DNA of 64,000 bases, taken from contig OX359247.1 of assembly GCA_947179485.1 (NCBI GenBank), positions 45,667,131 to 45,731,130 of the forward strand. Direction: 5' to 3'. This stretch comes from Allacma fusca. Lineage: Eukaryota > Arthropoda > Collembola > Symphypleona > Sminthuridae. A program made the translations under genes and the position numbers. Under the pieces are notes generated by a model that worked only from the letters and a program-made list of their open reading frames with translations, made no database searches and was not told the origin of the DNA. Shown here one piece after another: positions 49,208 through 61,678 of this stretch (the stretch's first letter is position 1; every line of letters begins with the position of its first letter).

Positions 49208-50932
49208 CAGTGCTCGGACTGGGTACGGGTAATACTCGGGTAAATGAGTACGGGTACAGGTATGGGTACTACCCGGGTACAGAAATTGCGTACTCGCAAG
49301 TACGCGGGTACTACCCGGGTACTCTTGATTTTAGGCAATAAAGTGGGTACAGGTACGGGTACGGGTATGGGTACTCACTCAGTGGCAATCGGGTAGTACC
49401 CAATGGGTACGGGTATCACTATGTAAAATACCTGTACTCGTGGGTGCTGTACCCGAGTATTTTTGGGTACTTCAAGGATTGGGGGATGGATTAATATGGT
49501 TAACAATAAGACCTACCAACCGTGGAGTTGCTTATTTCGTAGTATACAGATACTTGTGTTAGTGACAGAGCCAAGTGGCTTCGTCTCATCTATGATTACG
49601 TGGTAGTTGCAGTCTAACGCTTCTAATAATTCATCCAAGGAATCTAATAAAGAAATAGAGCGTAGAGTCAGTGAAATCATCTATTTAACGACTTAAGTAG
49701 TGAAGCTCATCAACAAAGAATTTCAAGGGGGAGGTTCTTGGGATTCAATTTAATTAGCTTCATTGGGAGCGTAACATTACAAATATTTGAAGACGTATTA
49801 CGAGATAAGATCGCAATAAATATAAATTTATTAGCAGATCCATTTCTTAACGTTACAAGTACCCAAGGTTGCCCATTTGAAAACGCCAAGGCATTTTATG
49901 CAGGCAATTTAAGCATTTTCAATTCTGGGTATTTATGACACTTTGAGTATTTATGGAGGTAATATTTTTAACATTTTAGAATGAAAAATATCATTCCTTG
50001 CACGCAATATTTATAATTCAGTCCCTTTGATTAATCTTGATAATTTTGATGTTAAAAGAACTTGACAGACATCTGAACTTGGCGTTCAAAACTTCCATGG
50101 GGTTGCATTTTAGTCCTATTTTGCTTGCATTTTTCGAAAATCTCCGTCTCGGGCTTCATAAATGTGAGAGACAGTTTACGAATGTTTGTTTTATAAAGCT
50201 GTAATATAAAATGAATATTTAATATTGCCTACCACATTTATTTCCTAAAACCGCAATATTTGACATGGAAAAATTATGATCAACTCAATTTTTCCGTATA
50301 ACATTTTCTATACACAGTGTTCAATGAGCCGTAAACGATTAGCCAAAAAAAAATTGTTTCTTGTTCTCCAAGTTGAAAAGCAAGTTATGGAGAGCTTAGT
50401 ATTAAAGAATCCGTCCCGATTCCAATTAGCGAGAACGTTTCATTTCATTCAGCAGGTTATTATTTTGGGGCAGTAGGATTTGAATTTCTTCAGTGTTTAT
50501 TAAAAAAATCAGAATGCCTTAAATAATTTTTTCAAAAAATTCAAATAGGATGTCTTTCACACCTACGGAAAATTCCCAAAATCCCGGACACTTTTAATGG
50601 AGGTCAAAAAATTGACAAATTAAAATTTTTTAGCTGGGCAGGCTAATGTCGTCGGGGATTTTAAATCGGCTTAACTTCCAGTACCCGAGTAATACCCGGG
50701 TACACACAATAGATACTCGGGTACTGGTACAGGTCTTGGGTACATTACGGGTACGGGTAAATTGTGGGTACAGGTACTACATTGTATTTTCAGGTACGGG
50801 TACGGGTACTGAAATAATTTACCCGGGTACTCGGGTATGGGTACGGGTATAGGTACAGCATTTTGTAGTACCCGATATTCGGGTGCGGGTATGGGTACGG
50901 GTACACGGTTTCTGTACCCAGTCCGAGCACTG
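49208..50932. mobile_element. Non-autonomous hAT element, 1725 bp, GGGTAC arrays, copy 1
   Basis: The ends CAGTGCTCGGACTGGGTAC and GTACCCAGTCCGAGCACTG are exact 19-bp inverted repeats. They are flanked by the 8-bp target duplication GTTCAAAG (49200-49207 and 50933-50940), the hAT hallmark. GGGTAC-type words fill about 250 bp inside each end. The core contains short frames only, so transposition needs a transposase from elsewhere. Confidence 0.95.
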
Positions 50933-50940
50933 GTTCAAAG

Positions 50941-51334
50941 TAAATATTTCAATACTTTTAATCCGCTTTGTAAAACAAGATATTCCAGTTAAAAGAACAC
51001 CACAAGCATTTCAAAAGTCGTGTGAACTTTAAAAAAATATTTTTATTGGCCGTCAAAAAAACTTGTCAATTTGTTTGACTTTTGTCATCAGTTGCGTTAA
51101 TGGCAGTATTACGCAATTGCTATTTAAAATAATCGAAAATACGGATTCTGGACCTTGAATTTTCTATAAATTGAGTATCTTAGCATCCGCTACGAACAAA
51201 TCCTGTTTTGTGTCCCATAAGGCTTAATATCCTTCTCTTCATCTCTGGTTCTTTATTTTGTGGTTCCCCATTATAATATAGGGAGTTAAAGTTAAAACTT
51301 TTAAAAACGTTGAAGTCTGTTTTTAGTCAAAATC
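50941..51334. other. Upstream region of the glycine-rich gene
   Basis: About 390 bp of AT-rich DNA between hAT copy 1 and the ATG at 51335. It must contain the promoter. Confidence 0.45.
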
Positions 51335-51829
51335 ATGGAAAAGTTACTTCCCATTTTGCTCTTAATTGGTCTTTTTGGAAGTTGTGTGCCCACTAAGCAC
51401 TATGGGAAAAAAGGTGGTGGTGGAGGTAGCGGTTGGGGTCCTCCACCAAGCCATGGAAACGAAGGTGGTGGAGGTTGGGGTCCTCCACAAAACCATGGAA
51501 ACGAAGGTGGTGGCGGTTGGGGTCCTCCACCAAGCCATGGAAATGAAGGTGGGGGAGGTTGGGGTTCTCCACCAAACCAAGGTGGTCATCAAAGTAGTTA
51601 CCCACAACAACAGCATCCACCGTCTCAACACCAATCCGGAGGTCATGCCGAGACAATCAATTTACCAATCCGACTACCGGAAATTAAGCTTCCCAAATTG
51701 ATCAATATAATCATCCGTTTGGTCCAATCTGAATCTGGTGAGTCCAATGGAATCCCTGAATCTCCCAGACCACATGGCCATCAACAGCAATCAGGCCACA
51801 ACCTCTCTCCATATGCAAGACATGGTTAA
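51335..51829 (+). CDS. Secreted glycine-rich repeat protein
   Basis: Single-exon frame of 164 residues. Signal peptide MEKLLPILLLIGLFGS, then four repeats of about 16 residues of the type HGNEGGGGWGPPP (residues about 35-100), a Gln/His/Pro-rich linker, a short amphipathic stretch (TINLPIRLPEIKLPKLINII) and a His/Gln-rich end (GHNLSPYARHG). The composition fits a cuticle, silk-like or antimicrobial glycine-rich protein, but function is not assigned. The last 11 codons are also present at 62421 as part of a duplicated segment. Confidence 0.8.
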   Translation: MEKLLPILLLIGLFGSCVPTKHYGKKGGGGGSGWGPPPSHGNEGGGGWGPPQNHGNEGGGGWGPPPSHGNEGGGGWGSPPNQGGHQSSYPQQQHPPSQHQSGGHAETINLPIRLPEIKLPKLINIIIRLVQSESGESNGIPESPRPHGHQQQSGHNLSPYARHG

Positions 51830-52944
51830 GGAAAATCAGTGAGTTGCAAGCATTTAGTACAAAATCCATTAACTACTAGGTTCATTTATTCTATCGTTTG
51901 TAATTATAGCATTCCAAAAATTACTGGAAATTGTAGTCAAATTTTGATAAAATCAATAATACCTTGTATTTAATGAATTTTCTTAAATAATTTCAGTAAT
52001 AACTTTTTTATTGGAAATCTCTTCACTCAGGATTTGTGTCTAAAGAAGAGAAGTATATCATTCCAGGACATTTCAAGATCAACTGCAGCACTTCAGTGCT
52101 GATGACAATTATATCAAAACTTGTTATATGAAAAAGTTTGTAATATGAAATAATCAATTTGTAGGTAATTTTTAATAAAAACACGAGAATTCCGCTCTCG
52201 TGATGCGTCAACAGTTTCACGAGTTATTTACAGTGCTTGCAACTGAAACATTTTTAACTGTTAATCATGTAAACAATGTACATATAATTACATCATTTCA
52301 TTTTAAGAATTTTGTACAACAATTTTTTACAAATTATATCCAAATTCCCTAAGCCTATTCATTAAAAATCTAATGTTGACATAAAAAACTGCTGGAATCA
52401 TAATCCATAAAAAAATAAACATTACTCTATTTCTACTTTGGTTCACGTCCGTGACCCCTAACCAAAATCATTGAAACATATTTTTACAAATTATAAAAGA
52501 ATTTACTACAAATTGGGGAGAAATATTTTATGAGTTACTTTATAAAATGTGATAGGGGGAGAGAAAGGATTCAAAACACAGGATAGGAAAACGAAAACTT
52601 TGGAAAAACATGCTTTGATTCTCATTTACAGCAAATTTGAAGGGCATTCCAATGTAGGTCTAACTGAGTTAAAATACCTGACAAAAGCGTGCCCCAAAAT
52701 TTATGAATATGGTAAATGACCTTAATAAATACGAAACTAAATAAATTAAAGACACAAATGTGAATCCTGTCAATTCTTCAATGTTTATTTCATTTTTACC
52801 CGTGGGATCAAATTTTGGCCTCAAAGTCATTAACATGATCTCACAGACTAGAACGGCATCAATAACTTTTCTAATGCTATTCAAATGGAGTCAATTTGCT
52901 TTTTCCAGTACTGTTTTTTCTTCCTAAAGCATTCTGTGCAAAAT
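51795..52944. repeat. Segmental repeat, unit A (apparently the source copy)
   Basis: It includes the tail of the glycine-rich gene and downstream DNA. 52126-52944 recurs at 59298-61742 (interrupted by hAT copy 2 and lacking about 52285-52447). 51795 to about 52340 recurs at 62421-64000 (interrupted by another element). Identity is high, judged by eye from long shared strings. A small palindrome CACGAGA ... TCTCGTG (near 52181) is kept in units A and B. Confidence 0.85.
52327..52876 (-). CDS. 3' exons of an unrecognised multi-pass membrane protein (partial)
   Basis: Two exons: about 52683-52876 (acceptor GAATAG; contains MLMTLRPKFDPTGK and a membrane segment TFVSLIYLVSYLLRSFTIFI) and 52327-52457 (acceptor GGTTAG; contains VMFIFLWIMIPAVFYVNI, ends RLREFGYNL then TAA). 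The phase 1 join uses donor GTCAGG; the alternative donor GTATTT at 52677 is stronger but does not keep frame with this second exon. Upstream exons were not found. The first exon is repeated, still open, in unit B (61478-61678), where the second is deleted. Confidence 0.4.
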
Positions 52945-54141
52945 GTTTCTGAAATCACCATGGACAATTTAATTACTAAACGAAACAAAAAACGTTAAAT
53001 AGCAAAACCTTGTGGAGCATAGGAAGCTAGTAACTCAATGTCAGAAATGAATTTATTGCCGGAAGCTTGGAGCGTGTTACTTCTTAGGATATATTATTTA
53101 TGACATTGCTGCTGCAGGAAGCATTGTTACTACAGGAAATAGGAATTATCACTTTAAGTATTACCAAGGGAAAAATGAATAATGCCGTTATTTAATGATG
53201 TTTTATTTTAACCATGTTAGTGCTGCAATTTGGTGGTAGTTTTGTGAGCAAAACAAAAAACGATTCCTGCGTCAACCCACAATTGACCCCGATGAGGTTG
53301 GCCGATGGTGTGGAGGTGAAAAATTCCCATTGTAACTATAAAAGGGCTGTACTACGATAAGTTTCCCCAACGGATACATTCCGATATAATTATTACAGTA
53401 ACTGTGTCTTTAGCTAGGAGCAATTATCATGGTATAGCGGAACATTGCTTTTTGGGGACAGTTATAATAAATGCCCCCTCCCTTTAAAGTATCTATTTCG
53501 GGAATGTCAGCCCCCTAGTAAAATACCCTTGTCCGTACGATCGTGTGTCCTTCCGCACGACATCTCGAAAACTACTGAAACGATTTAAATGAAATTGTTT
53601 ACAGACATTACTTGTGTCAAAAGTAAGCCTGAGTTAGTATTTGGTTGAAATCGGTCACACAGAATAAATCAGTTTAGCAAAACAAATTCTTGAAATTTTG
53701 GACTTCAAGTCAAAGACAGTTATCTCCAAAACAACAGAATCAATTTCAATGAAATGTTTTGTGGATATTGCTAATGTAAATAGTAATGGTTATTGTTTAT
53801 ATGGTTTAAATCGGCCCGATAGTTTTTTTTGAAAACAAATCTGAAGTTTTGGAGAAAAAAACTCAAAATTACCTACTTTGACGGCGCTAGCTGACGCCAC
53901 CCTACGCGAAGTATCAAATTATCGCTTAGTGATGATTTTTATACGTAAGTTAACTCAAATCCTCTCTTCTAAGTTGAAGCAGTGGAGAGTGGATAGTGAA
54001 AGTGATGGAAAGATTCGCGCGCTCTAGATGCATCGACGACCATAGCTCTGCGCACCTAGCTATTTATTGTCATCCCAACTTGCATTTGTCTTGCTTAGCC
54101 AACAATAGTTGGCTGAGGCTGTGCAGTGCTAGTACCATTTA
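52945..54141. other. Intergenic with repetitive-looking stretch
   Basis: Around 53545-53610 the sequence ACATCTCGAAAACTACTGAA and the following ATGAAATTGTTT resemble a motif common in repeated non-coding DNA of arthropods, and it recurs with variation near 53715-53760. No gene was recognised. Ends at the TA target of the Tc1 element. Confidence 0.4.
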
Positions 54142-55749
54142 CAGTATGTAAAACAATTGTTCACACCCCCGTGCCATCTCTGGTTTTTTGTTAATATCTC
54201 TGGAGTTATTTAACATAGAAAATATATTTAGCATGCAAAACGTTCCTCACAGCATAGAGAACATATCGGTACTTTTTATTTTGGTAAAAGTGTTGACCAG
54301 TCAGAGCCAGACCCGCCAAACCGTTCGGACATAAAAAAATGACAAAACAATTGTTCACACCCCTAACGTTATTTGTAATTACGAAATTATTCCAAGTACT
54401 TCAAGAAGCCTTATCAGCTGTAATTGCAAAAACGTAAGTTCTTACATATAAGAGAATTTAAAAATAATTATATAACCACTGGGTTAATTATATAATTGTA
54501 CCTATGGTTACCCCTCGGGGCCATAGTATTGAGGCTATACAGAAAATTATTTTATTATTTTCTAAGAGTGATGGGTATACAAAAATATCCAAAAAATGTA
54601 AAATCAATGTTAACACTGTTGTATTAATAATTAAAAAAATATTAAAAATGGTTCAGTGTTGAATATCCCCGGGATAGGAAGCAAATTCGGTACTACCCCA
54701 AGAATTTACCGCAGAATTCGGAGCATGGTGGAAGTAAATCGCCTGATTTCGGCTCCTGAAGTTACTTTGGAAGTAAGGGAAAAGGATGGGGTAATAATCT
54801 TCCAACAAACGGCGACCAACAGAATAAAGAGCACCGGGTTAAACAGTAGGGTCGCGCGGAAAAAGTCCTGGATCAGCAAGACCAACAGGCGGAAGCGTCT
54901 TGAATGTGCCAGGAGCTGTGACAGTTGGACTATGGACGACTGAAAACAAGTAAATTGGTCCCACAAGTCCCAATTTAACTTATTTGGGGACCAGAGTTTG
55001 GAGGAAACCCGGGTACGATACTTTGATGAAGTACGTGCGTCTGACTGTCTATCATGGAGGTGATTCAGTGGTGTGTTAGGGGTACATGGGGTAAAATTGG
55101 GCCGGATATTTGTGTCCCATACCGGGAATTATAGTGATGGAGGTGTGCCTGGACATCCTGGAAAAGAATTTACAACAATCGGCAAGAAAACGCCGGGTTT
55201 GGGGGAGGTATACCTGCCAACAGGATACTGACCCGAAACATACCGCCATCGCTGTGAAGCTATAGTTCAAGGACAATCGCGTAAAAGTATTGGATTGGGC
55301 CCCCAGTCACCAGACCTCTACCCGCTTGATCATTTCTGGGTGGAACTTGAAAAAGGAATAAATATTCGCCGCCAAAAACACAAAAATGTGCTAATTGGAA
55401 CATCGCTGGGTGAGTGGGGGAAAATCCCCCCGAGGTAGCCCCGAATTTAATCGAGTCAATGCCAAGACGTATCCTAGCGGTCATACAGGCCACGGGCTAT
55501 GCGGCTGGCTATTGATTGTAGGTCAAATAAATTTATTGTTTGTGTAGATAATTAAAATTTATAAGGGTGTGAACAATGTTTTGACCAATTATTTTGGGAT
55601 CTAGGCGGCTGATAGATATTTTTGGAGGCGGGTTAAACATTTGGTCTAAATTCTAGTGGTGTTTTGGTTTAGCTGAATGTATATAATGAAGAATATTTGA
55701 CCATGAATGTGAATGTGTCTAAGGGTGTGAACAATTGTTGTACATACTG
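54142..55749. mobile_element. Tc1-like transposon with IR/DR ends, 1608 bp
   Basis: TA (54140-54141) precedes CAGTATGTAAAACAATTG and the right end CAATTGTTGTACATACTG precedes TA (55750-55751). The ACAATTGTTCACACCC motif occurs twice at the left (about 54153 and 54347) and, inverted, twice at the right (about 55562 and 55721), the IR/DR arrangement of Tc1-type elements with paired transposase sites. Confidence 0.9.
54504..55520 (+). pseudogene. Decayed Tc1 transposase
   Basis: From MVTPRGHSIEAIQKII (DNA-binding N-terminus), through a second helix-turn-helix region near 54656-54900, to the catalytic part, where FNLFGDQSLEE, HPGKEFTTIGKK and LGPPVTRPLP correspond to the well-known Tc1 blocks in shifted frames. 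Several stops and frameshifts interrupt it, so it cannot supply transposase. Confidence 0.85.
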
Positions 55750-55751
55750 TA

Positions 55752-56660
55752 TATTCGCCTTATCGCTTCAATTACGAATTTGAGTCTGACGCCAAATACA
55801 AGCAACGAAGTTATATGTATCCTTTATTTAAATTGTTAGACCACGTCAGCAGTATGCAGGTGCTCCATAGTCCTATGTACAGGTAATAAATAGTTCGCTT
55901 ACATTTCAGTTTTACAGCTTCTAGCCGGAATGGGCATCACAAGGATTGTCTAATACCCACCGTGTTATAAACGGTTTAGTTTAGTTGTAGTTGTTTTTAT
56001 TGTTGTACAAAATTTGTCGTTTTTGTAATTTCAGCAACATATGACAAAATAAATACAACAAAACTACAACTTTAATACTACACTAGATGAACGCTTGAAA
56101 ACAAAATCTCTTGTTTAATAAGTGTAATGAATACAAATACAAGGAATAATTTTAGCAATAATGCAAAAAAAATTGACCCGTTTTATTTCTTAGGTAGAAT
56201 TTCCTTAGGTATTAGATATGAGTTTAAAATAGAATATGAAATTGAGATTATTGGTAATTATTATACAAAAGATAAACTTCACTATCTAACTATGTATATG
56301 TAGTACGTATACACATGTAGGTGTGATAATTTGAGAAAAAGCTTGTTGATAGCAGAATTATTTGCAAACTTTATTTGTGTATACACATGCAAAAACTTTA
56401 AGCCACGAATCCGCATATCACGTCTATAATAAGATATTGTTATCCCTTTTTACAGTAAATTATTTTAAAATGTAAACTTTGCGGGTGTATTTGAAAATAT
56501 ACTACCGTAAAATATTAATCTTTGCTGAATAACTAATGAAATTTGAAAACTAGACACTCACGCATATAAGCTTGAATTTCAGCTTATTTAATCCAAATAT
56601 TTCCGGCAAGCCTTCAGCTTCAATCTTTCATCAGTGCCAAGAAAAAACCTTTTCCAAAAA
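55752..56660. other. Upstream region of the WSD gene
   Basis: About 900 bp, AT-rich. It contains the probable promoter. CAG at 56632-56634 just before the first open codons could be an acceptor, so a 5' exon may lie here. Confidence 0.4.
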
Positions 56661-58496
56661 ATGTTTTTTTCCCGGGTAGCGTATTTTATCAGTCTGGTTC
56701 AACTTATTGCCGATTTTTTAATAATATTATCTGCAACACTGATTTTGCCATACAGATTTTTTGTGTACATTTTTGCCGGGATTTTCAAACCACATTTAAA
56801 ATTAATAGAGACTGGTGTTACTCACTTGTTTTGCCAACCTCACATTGGAAATAATTTCCTTCCACGTACCGTAACAGCTGTGCTAACCGTGGCTGGAAAT
56901 ATTCACGTTGAAGATTTCAGAAAACTATTTAAACAGAGAATCCTACAGTATCGGCACACCGACGGAAGTCATACATTCCAACGCTTTCAAAATACCATTG
57001 AAAGTTTCATGGGATATTGGTTTTGGTCTGACGAAATCAATTTTAATTTAGAAGAACATATCAAAATATATAAATCAGAAAATGAATATTCCGCTTGTGA
57101 CAAAAATTTTCTGAAGGACATTCTAACACAACTTTCGAAACAGCCATGGGACAAAAACCGGAGTCCCTGGGAAATAACTGTAACTCCATGCAAAAATTCC
57201 CATACCCTGTTCGTTATACGGTGGCATCATTGCCTGGCCGATGGACTGTCAATGGCAATGGTTATGAGGGTGTTAATGGAATCTGAAACTGCATGCACAA
57301 ATGAGAAAAATGAAGCCTTAAAAGGTTCACAAATTTCACCGAAGGTTGTCGACAATATTCAACATAATACTGTCAAATCCCGGGATTGGTCTTTTGAAAC
57401 TAAACCGGATGTCAAGGAAACATTACACAAAGGAGTTTCATTTACAAAGTCTTTTCCAGTTGAGGCAATAAAAGGAATAATGTCTCGTCATAGTGTATCA
57501 TTTCAAGCTATCTTATCCTCTGTAGCAGGTAGTGCATTACAAACTGGACTAGAGGAATGCGGCCAAACAGTTCCAAAGTATGTAATTGGCCATTGTCCAT
57601 TGAAAACAATGAATCACCATGGCAATATGACGAACGATTTGTAACTAACTACTTTTTTAAATCTTACCCATTTATATGAAGCAATTTGTAGTAAGCCATC
57701 ATTCTTTGATTACGTCATCATCAAGGTGGGAGTTGAGAAGAAATGATTACAGGCAGGGGGCAGGGGGTTTTAATTTTAACGACAAATTTTAATGAAATTT
57801 GATGATTTGATTAAGTAATAAAAGGGCTATATGATTTTTATTGATGCTTTCCTCAACGGTGGAGGATAGGGGAGTGTCGAAACCCAACTTGTATCGCAAC
57901 ATTATATGACGTATTAAAAGGGTGGCGCCTAACTGAAACTTAACCACTGATAAATTTTTTTTTGATGTAGTCTTCCAGGCGTTTTACCGATCCTGGTAGA
58001 GTGTTCATCTTTAAAAGCGCGCTTAATGAAGGAAGAGGAGAACGTCAAGGATATTCGAAATTCCAGCTTCCCTCTGGTTCAATATTATAGGATTATTTTT
58101 GCAAGCACTTTGCCCACCTTACTCCGCAATTTATTTTTCGCTTGGAATTGTAGAAAGGGAACTATCTACGCAGGCAATTTTCCTTGGTTTGGTAAGATGT
58201 CACTACTAGGGAAGGAAGTAGTGGATTTGATGGGTATCGTAGACTCCGTACCGGGAATGGTCGGTAATGATTCCTAATTTTTTTCAGTTTTTATATGCAC
58301 ATAAATCTTGTATTCTTAATTCCCACTGCATGTTTGTATTCATGATTGCATATACGCAGATATGACAGTTCTGGCAACTGGATGCAGTAACCGAATCAGG
58401 TTCGGAGTATCATCAAACACCAGTTTCCCAGTTGATAGTGAAACACAGTGTAAATACCTGGAACTGGAATTGGAAAAAATGATTAACTTAGAGTAA
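56661..58496 (+). CDS. WSD-type O-acyltransferase (wax ester synthase/DGAT family)
   Basis: Exons 56661-57640, 57971-58263 and 58360-58496 join in phase (2, then 1) to 469 residues, near the family size. The catalytic motif HHxxxDG is present as RWHHCLADGLSMAM (about residue 190). It is preceded by the acceptor-like region QPWDKNRSPWEITV and followed by SFQAILSSVAGSAL and GHCPLKTMNHHGNMTND. Exon 3 gives TVLATGCSNRIRFGV and ends KMINLE. An N-terminal hydrophobic stretch (YFISLVQLIADFLIILSATL) predicts membrane anchoring, probably ER. These enzymes esterify fatty alcohols or diglycerides with acyl-CoA; cuticular or storage lipid is the likely product (inference). The start ATG 56661 is the first in frame. 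The family is best known from bacteria and plants. Confidence 0.88.
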
Positions 58497-59297
58497 GCCA
58501 TGGCAACATTCCAAAAGAATACAGACAAAATTGGGGGTAAGTTCATGAGAACAATGTCCGAGACGATTTACGAAATTGCTCAACTACACATACAATTATT
58601 TGACGGGCCTTTTCAAAGCTGGAATATACACGAAATAAAATTGACTGCAAACAAAATCAAGCACGCAAATCTCTGGCTAGGGAAATAAAAATAAATAATT
58701 CGAATGCATATGATGTACATATACAATATTTACGGGAGTATGTACAATTTGGAACGTAATTGCATAAAAGCAGGTTGAATCAAGTGTGAATAAAATGCCT
58801 TGATCATCGGTTGCTGGAAGGCAAAAATCATTAACACTTAATGTCGTTTACATTTCGGTATCAGATTTAACATCTTCAACCTAAGCAACAGGTCTTCTGA
58901 TGGCAGACTACCTATGTATGTATTGAATCAACAACGAACTAGTAAAAATACATACATATGTATATGCAGTATGTGTACAAGCACACTCAAGATACTTTCC
59001 ACACCCGAACAAGTGAGATTGTGTGATGTCAACCAAGCACTACAGAATATGACATACGCAAGTATGATGTCTTTGTTCGCTTCCCAGCTAGCCCAAGAAT
59101 AATTTTAGTACGTAATGGCAATAACGGAGAGAAGGTCACTACGATATAGATGTATTTTGAGTTGCCGTCGGCACAACATTGCTGCAAAATAGAAATGACC
59201 GGCTTAACGACATCGCGATTTCCTACCCTATTTAGATTTTTCTTCATACGATCAGTAGTTTGAACCACAAACGCGATGATACAATTCTCAACTTCGC
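58497..59297. other. Downstream of the WSD gene
   Basis: Contains its 3' UTR. A + strand stretch near 58991-59102 (DVNQALQNMTYASMMSLFAS, ending in TAA) looks like a stray exon but has no partner. Ends where segmental unit B starts. Confidence 0.35.
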
Positions 59298-59450
59298 ATA
59301 TGAAAAAGTTTGTAATATGAAATAATCAATTTGTAGGTAATTTTTAATAAAAACACGAGAATTCCGCTCTCGTGATGCGTCAACAGTTTCACGAGTTATT
59401 TACAATGCTTGAAACTAAAACATTTTTAACTGTTAACTGTTATAACAGTG

Positions 59451-61175
59451 CAGTGCTCGGACTGGGTACAGAAACCGTGTACCCGTACCCATACCCGCAC
59501 CCGAATATCGGGTACTACAAAATGCTGTACCTATACCCGTACCCATACCCGAGTACCCGGGTAAATTATTTCAGTACCCGTACCCGTACCTGAAAATACA
59601 ATGTAGTACCTGTACCCACAATTTACCCGTACCCGTAATGTACCCAAGACCTGTACCAGTACCCGAGTATCTATTGTGTGTACCCGGGTATTACTCGGGT
59701 ACTGGAAGTTAAGCCGATTTAAAATCCCCGACGACATTAGCCTGCCCAGCTAAAAAATTTTAATTTGTCAATTTTTTGACCTCCATTAAAAGTGTCCGGG
59801 ATTTTGGGAATTTTCCGTAGGTGTGAAAGACATCCTATTTGAATTTTTTGAAAAAATTATTTAAGGCATTCTGATTTTTTTAATAAACACTGAAGAAATT
59901 CAAATCCTACTGCCCCAAAATAATAACCTGCTGAATGAAATGAAACGTTCTCGCTAATTGGAATCGGGACGGATTCTTTAATACTAAGCTCTCCATAACT
60001 TGCTTTTCAACTTGGAGAACAAGAAACAATTTTTTTTTGGCTAATCGTTTACGGCTCATTGAACACTGTGTATAGAAAATGTTATACGGAAAAATTGAGT
60101 TGATCATAATTTTTCCATGTCAAATATTGCGGTTTTAGGAAATAAATGTGGTAGGCAATATTAAATATTCATTTTATATTACAGCTTTATAAAACAAACA
60201 TTCGTAAACTGTCTCTCACATTTATGAAGCCCGAGACGGAGATTTTCGAAAAATGCAAGCAAAATAGGACTAAAATGCAACCCCATGGAAGTTTTGAACG
60301 CCAAGTTCAGATGTCTGTCAAGTTCTTTTAACATCAAAATTATCAAGATTAATCAAAGGGACTGAATTATAAATATTGCGTGCAAGGAATGATATTTTTC
60401 ATTCTAAAATGTTAAAAATATTACCTCCATAAATACTCAAAGTGTCATAAATACCCAGAATTGAAAATGCTTAAATTGCCTGCATAAAATGCCTTGGCGT
60501 TTTCAAATGGGCAACCTTGGGTACTTGTAACGTTAAGAAATGGATCTGCTAATAAATTTATATTTATTGCGATCTTATCTCGTAATACGTCTTCAAATAT
60601 TTGTAATGTTACGCTCCCAATGAAGCTAATTAAATTGAATCCCAAGAACCTCCCCCTTGAAATTCTTTGTTGATGAGCTTCACTACTTAAGTCGTTAAAT
60701 AGATGATTTCACTGACTCTACGCTCTATTTCTTTATTAGATTCCTTGGATGAATTATTAGAAGCGTTAGACTGCAACTACCACGTAATCATAGATGAGAC
60801 GAAGCCACTTGGCTCTGTCACTAACACAAGTATCTGTATACTACGAAATAAGCAACTCCACGGTTGGTAGGTCTTATTGTTAACCATATTAATCCATCCC
60901 CCAATCCTTGAAGTACCCAAAAATACTCGGGTACAGCACCCACGAGTACAGGTATTTTACATAGTGATACCCGTACCCATTGGGTACTACCCGATTGCCA
61001 CTGAGTGAGTACCCATACCCGTACCCGTACCTGTACCCACTTTATTGCCTAAAATCAAGAGTACCCGGGTAGTACCCGCGTACTTGCGAGTACGCAATTT
61101 CTGTACCCGGGTAGTACCCATACCTGTACCCGTACTCATTTACCCGAGTATTACCCGTACCCAGTCCGAGCACTG
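59451..61175. mobile_element. Non-autonomous hAT element, 1725 bp, GGGTAC arrays, copy 2 (inverted)
   Basis: Reverse complement of the element at 49208, with the same length and the same terminal 19 bp; all strings compared by eye are identical. It has a different target duplication, TAACAGTG (59443-59450 and 61176-61183), so it is an independent insertion and not part of the surrounding duplication. Confidence 0.95.
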
Positions 61176-61477
61176 TAACAGTGACCCCTAACCAAAATCA
61201 TTGAAACAGATTTTTACAAATTATAAAAGAATTTACTGCAAATTTGGGGAGAGATATTTTATGAGTTACTTCATAAAATGTGATAGGGGAGAGAAAGTAT
61301 ATAAAATACATATGATAGAAAAACGAAAAAGAAAGAAGATTCATTTTCTTAAAATACTCACACCTCCAACCTTAGGAAAAACATGTTTTGATTCTCATTT
61401 ACAGCAGATTTGAAGGGCATTCCATCAAGCCCAATATAAGACTACCGAGTAAAAATACCTTGGGCTTAGGAGACAAA

Positions 61478-61678
61478 AGCGTGCCCCAAAATTGATGAAT
61501 AAGTATATGGTAAATGACCTTAATAAATACGAAACTAAATAAATTAAAGGCACAAATGTGAATCCTGTCAATTCTTCAATGTTTATTTTATTTTTACCCG
61601 TGGGATCAAATTTTGGCCTCAAAGTCATTAACATGATCTCACAGACTGGAACGGCAGCAATAACCTTTCTAATGCTTC
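61478..61678 (-). pseudogene. Duplicated exon of the unrecognised membrane protein
   Basis: Copy of the 52683-52876 exon with few substitutions (MLMTLRPKFDPTGKN and TGFTFVPLIYLVSYLLRS kept) and a still open frame. The downstream exon is absent, so it is treated as a gene fragment. Confidence 0.55.

Noticed and set aside
49105-50852. Frames inside the hAT element as a transposase
   Set aside because: They are at most 77 residues, partly translated from GGGTAC repeats, with no hAT dimerisation or catalytic motif.
51362-51701. Three alternative frames over the glycine-rich repeats
   Set aside because: Repeat periodicity keeps all frames open; only the frame with ATG at 51335 has a signal peptide.
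49208-61175. Composite transposon or virus-like unit bounded by the two hAT copies
   Set aside because: Each copy has its own 8-bp target duplication, so they inserted independently and do not bound one mobile unit.
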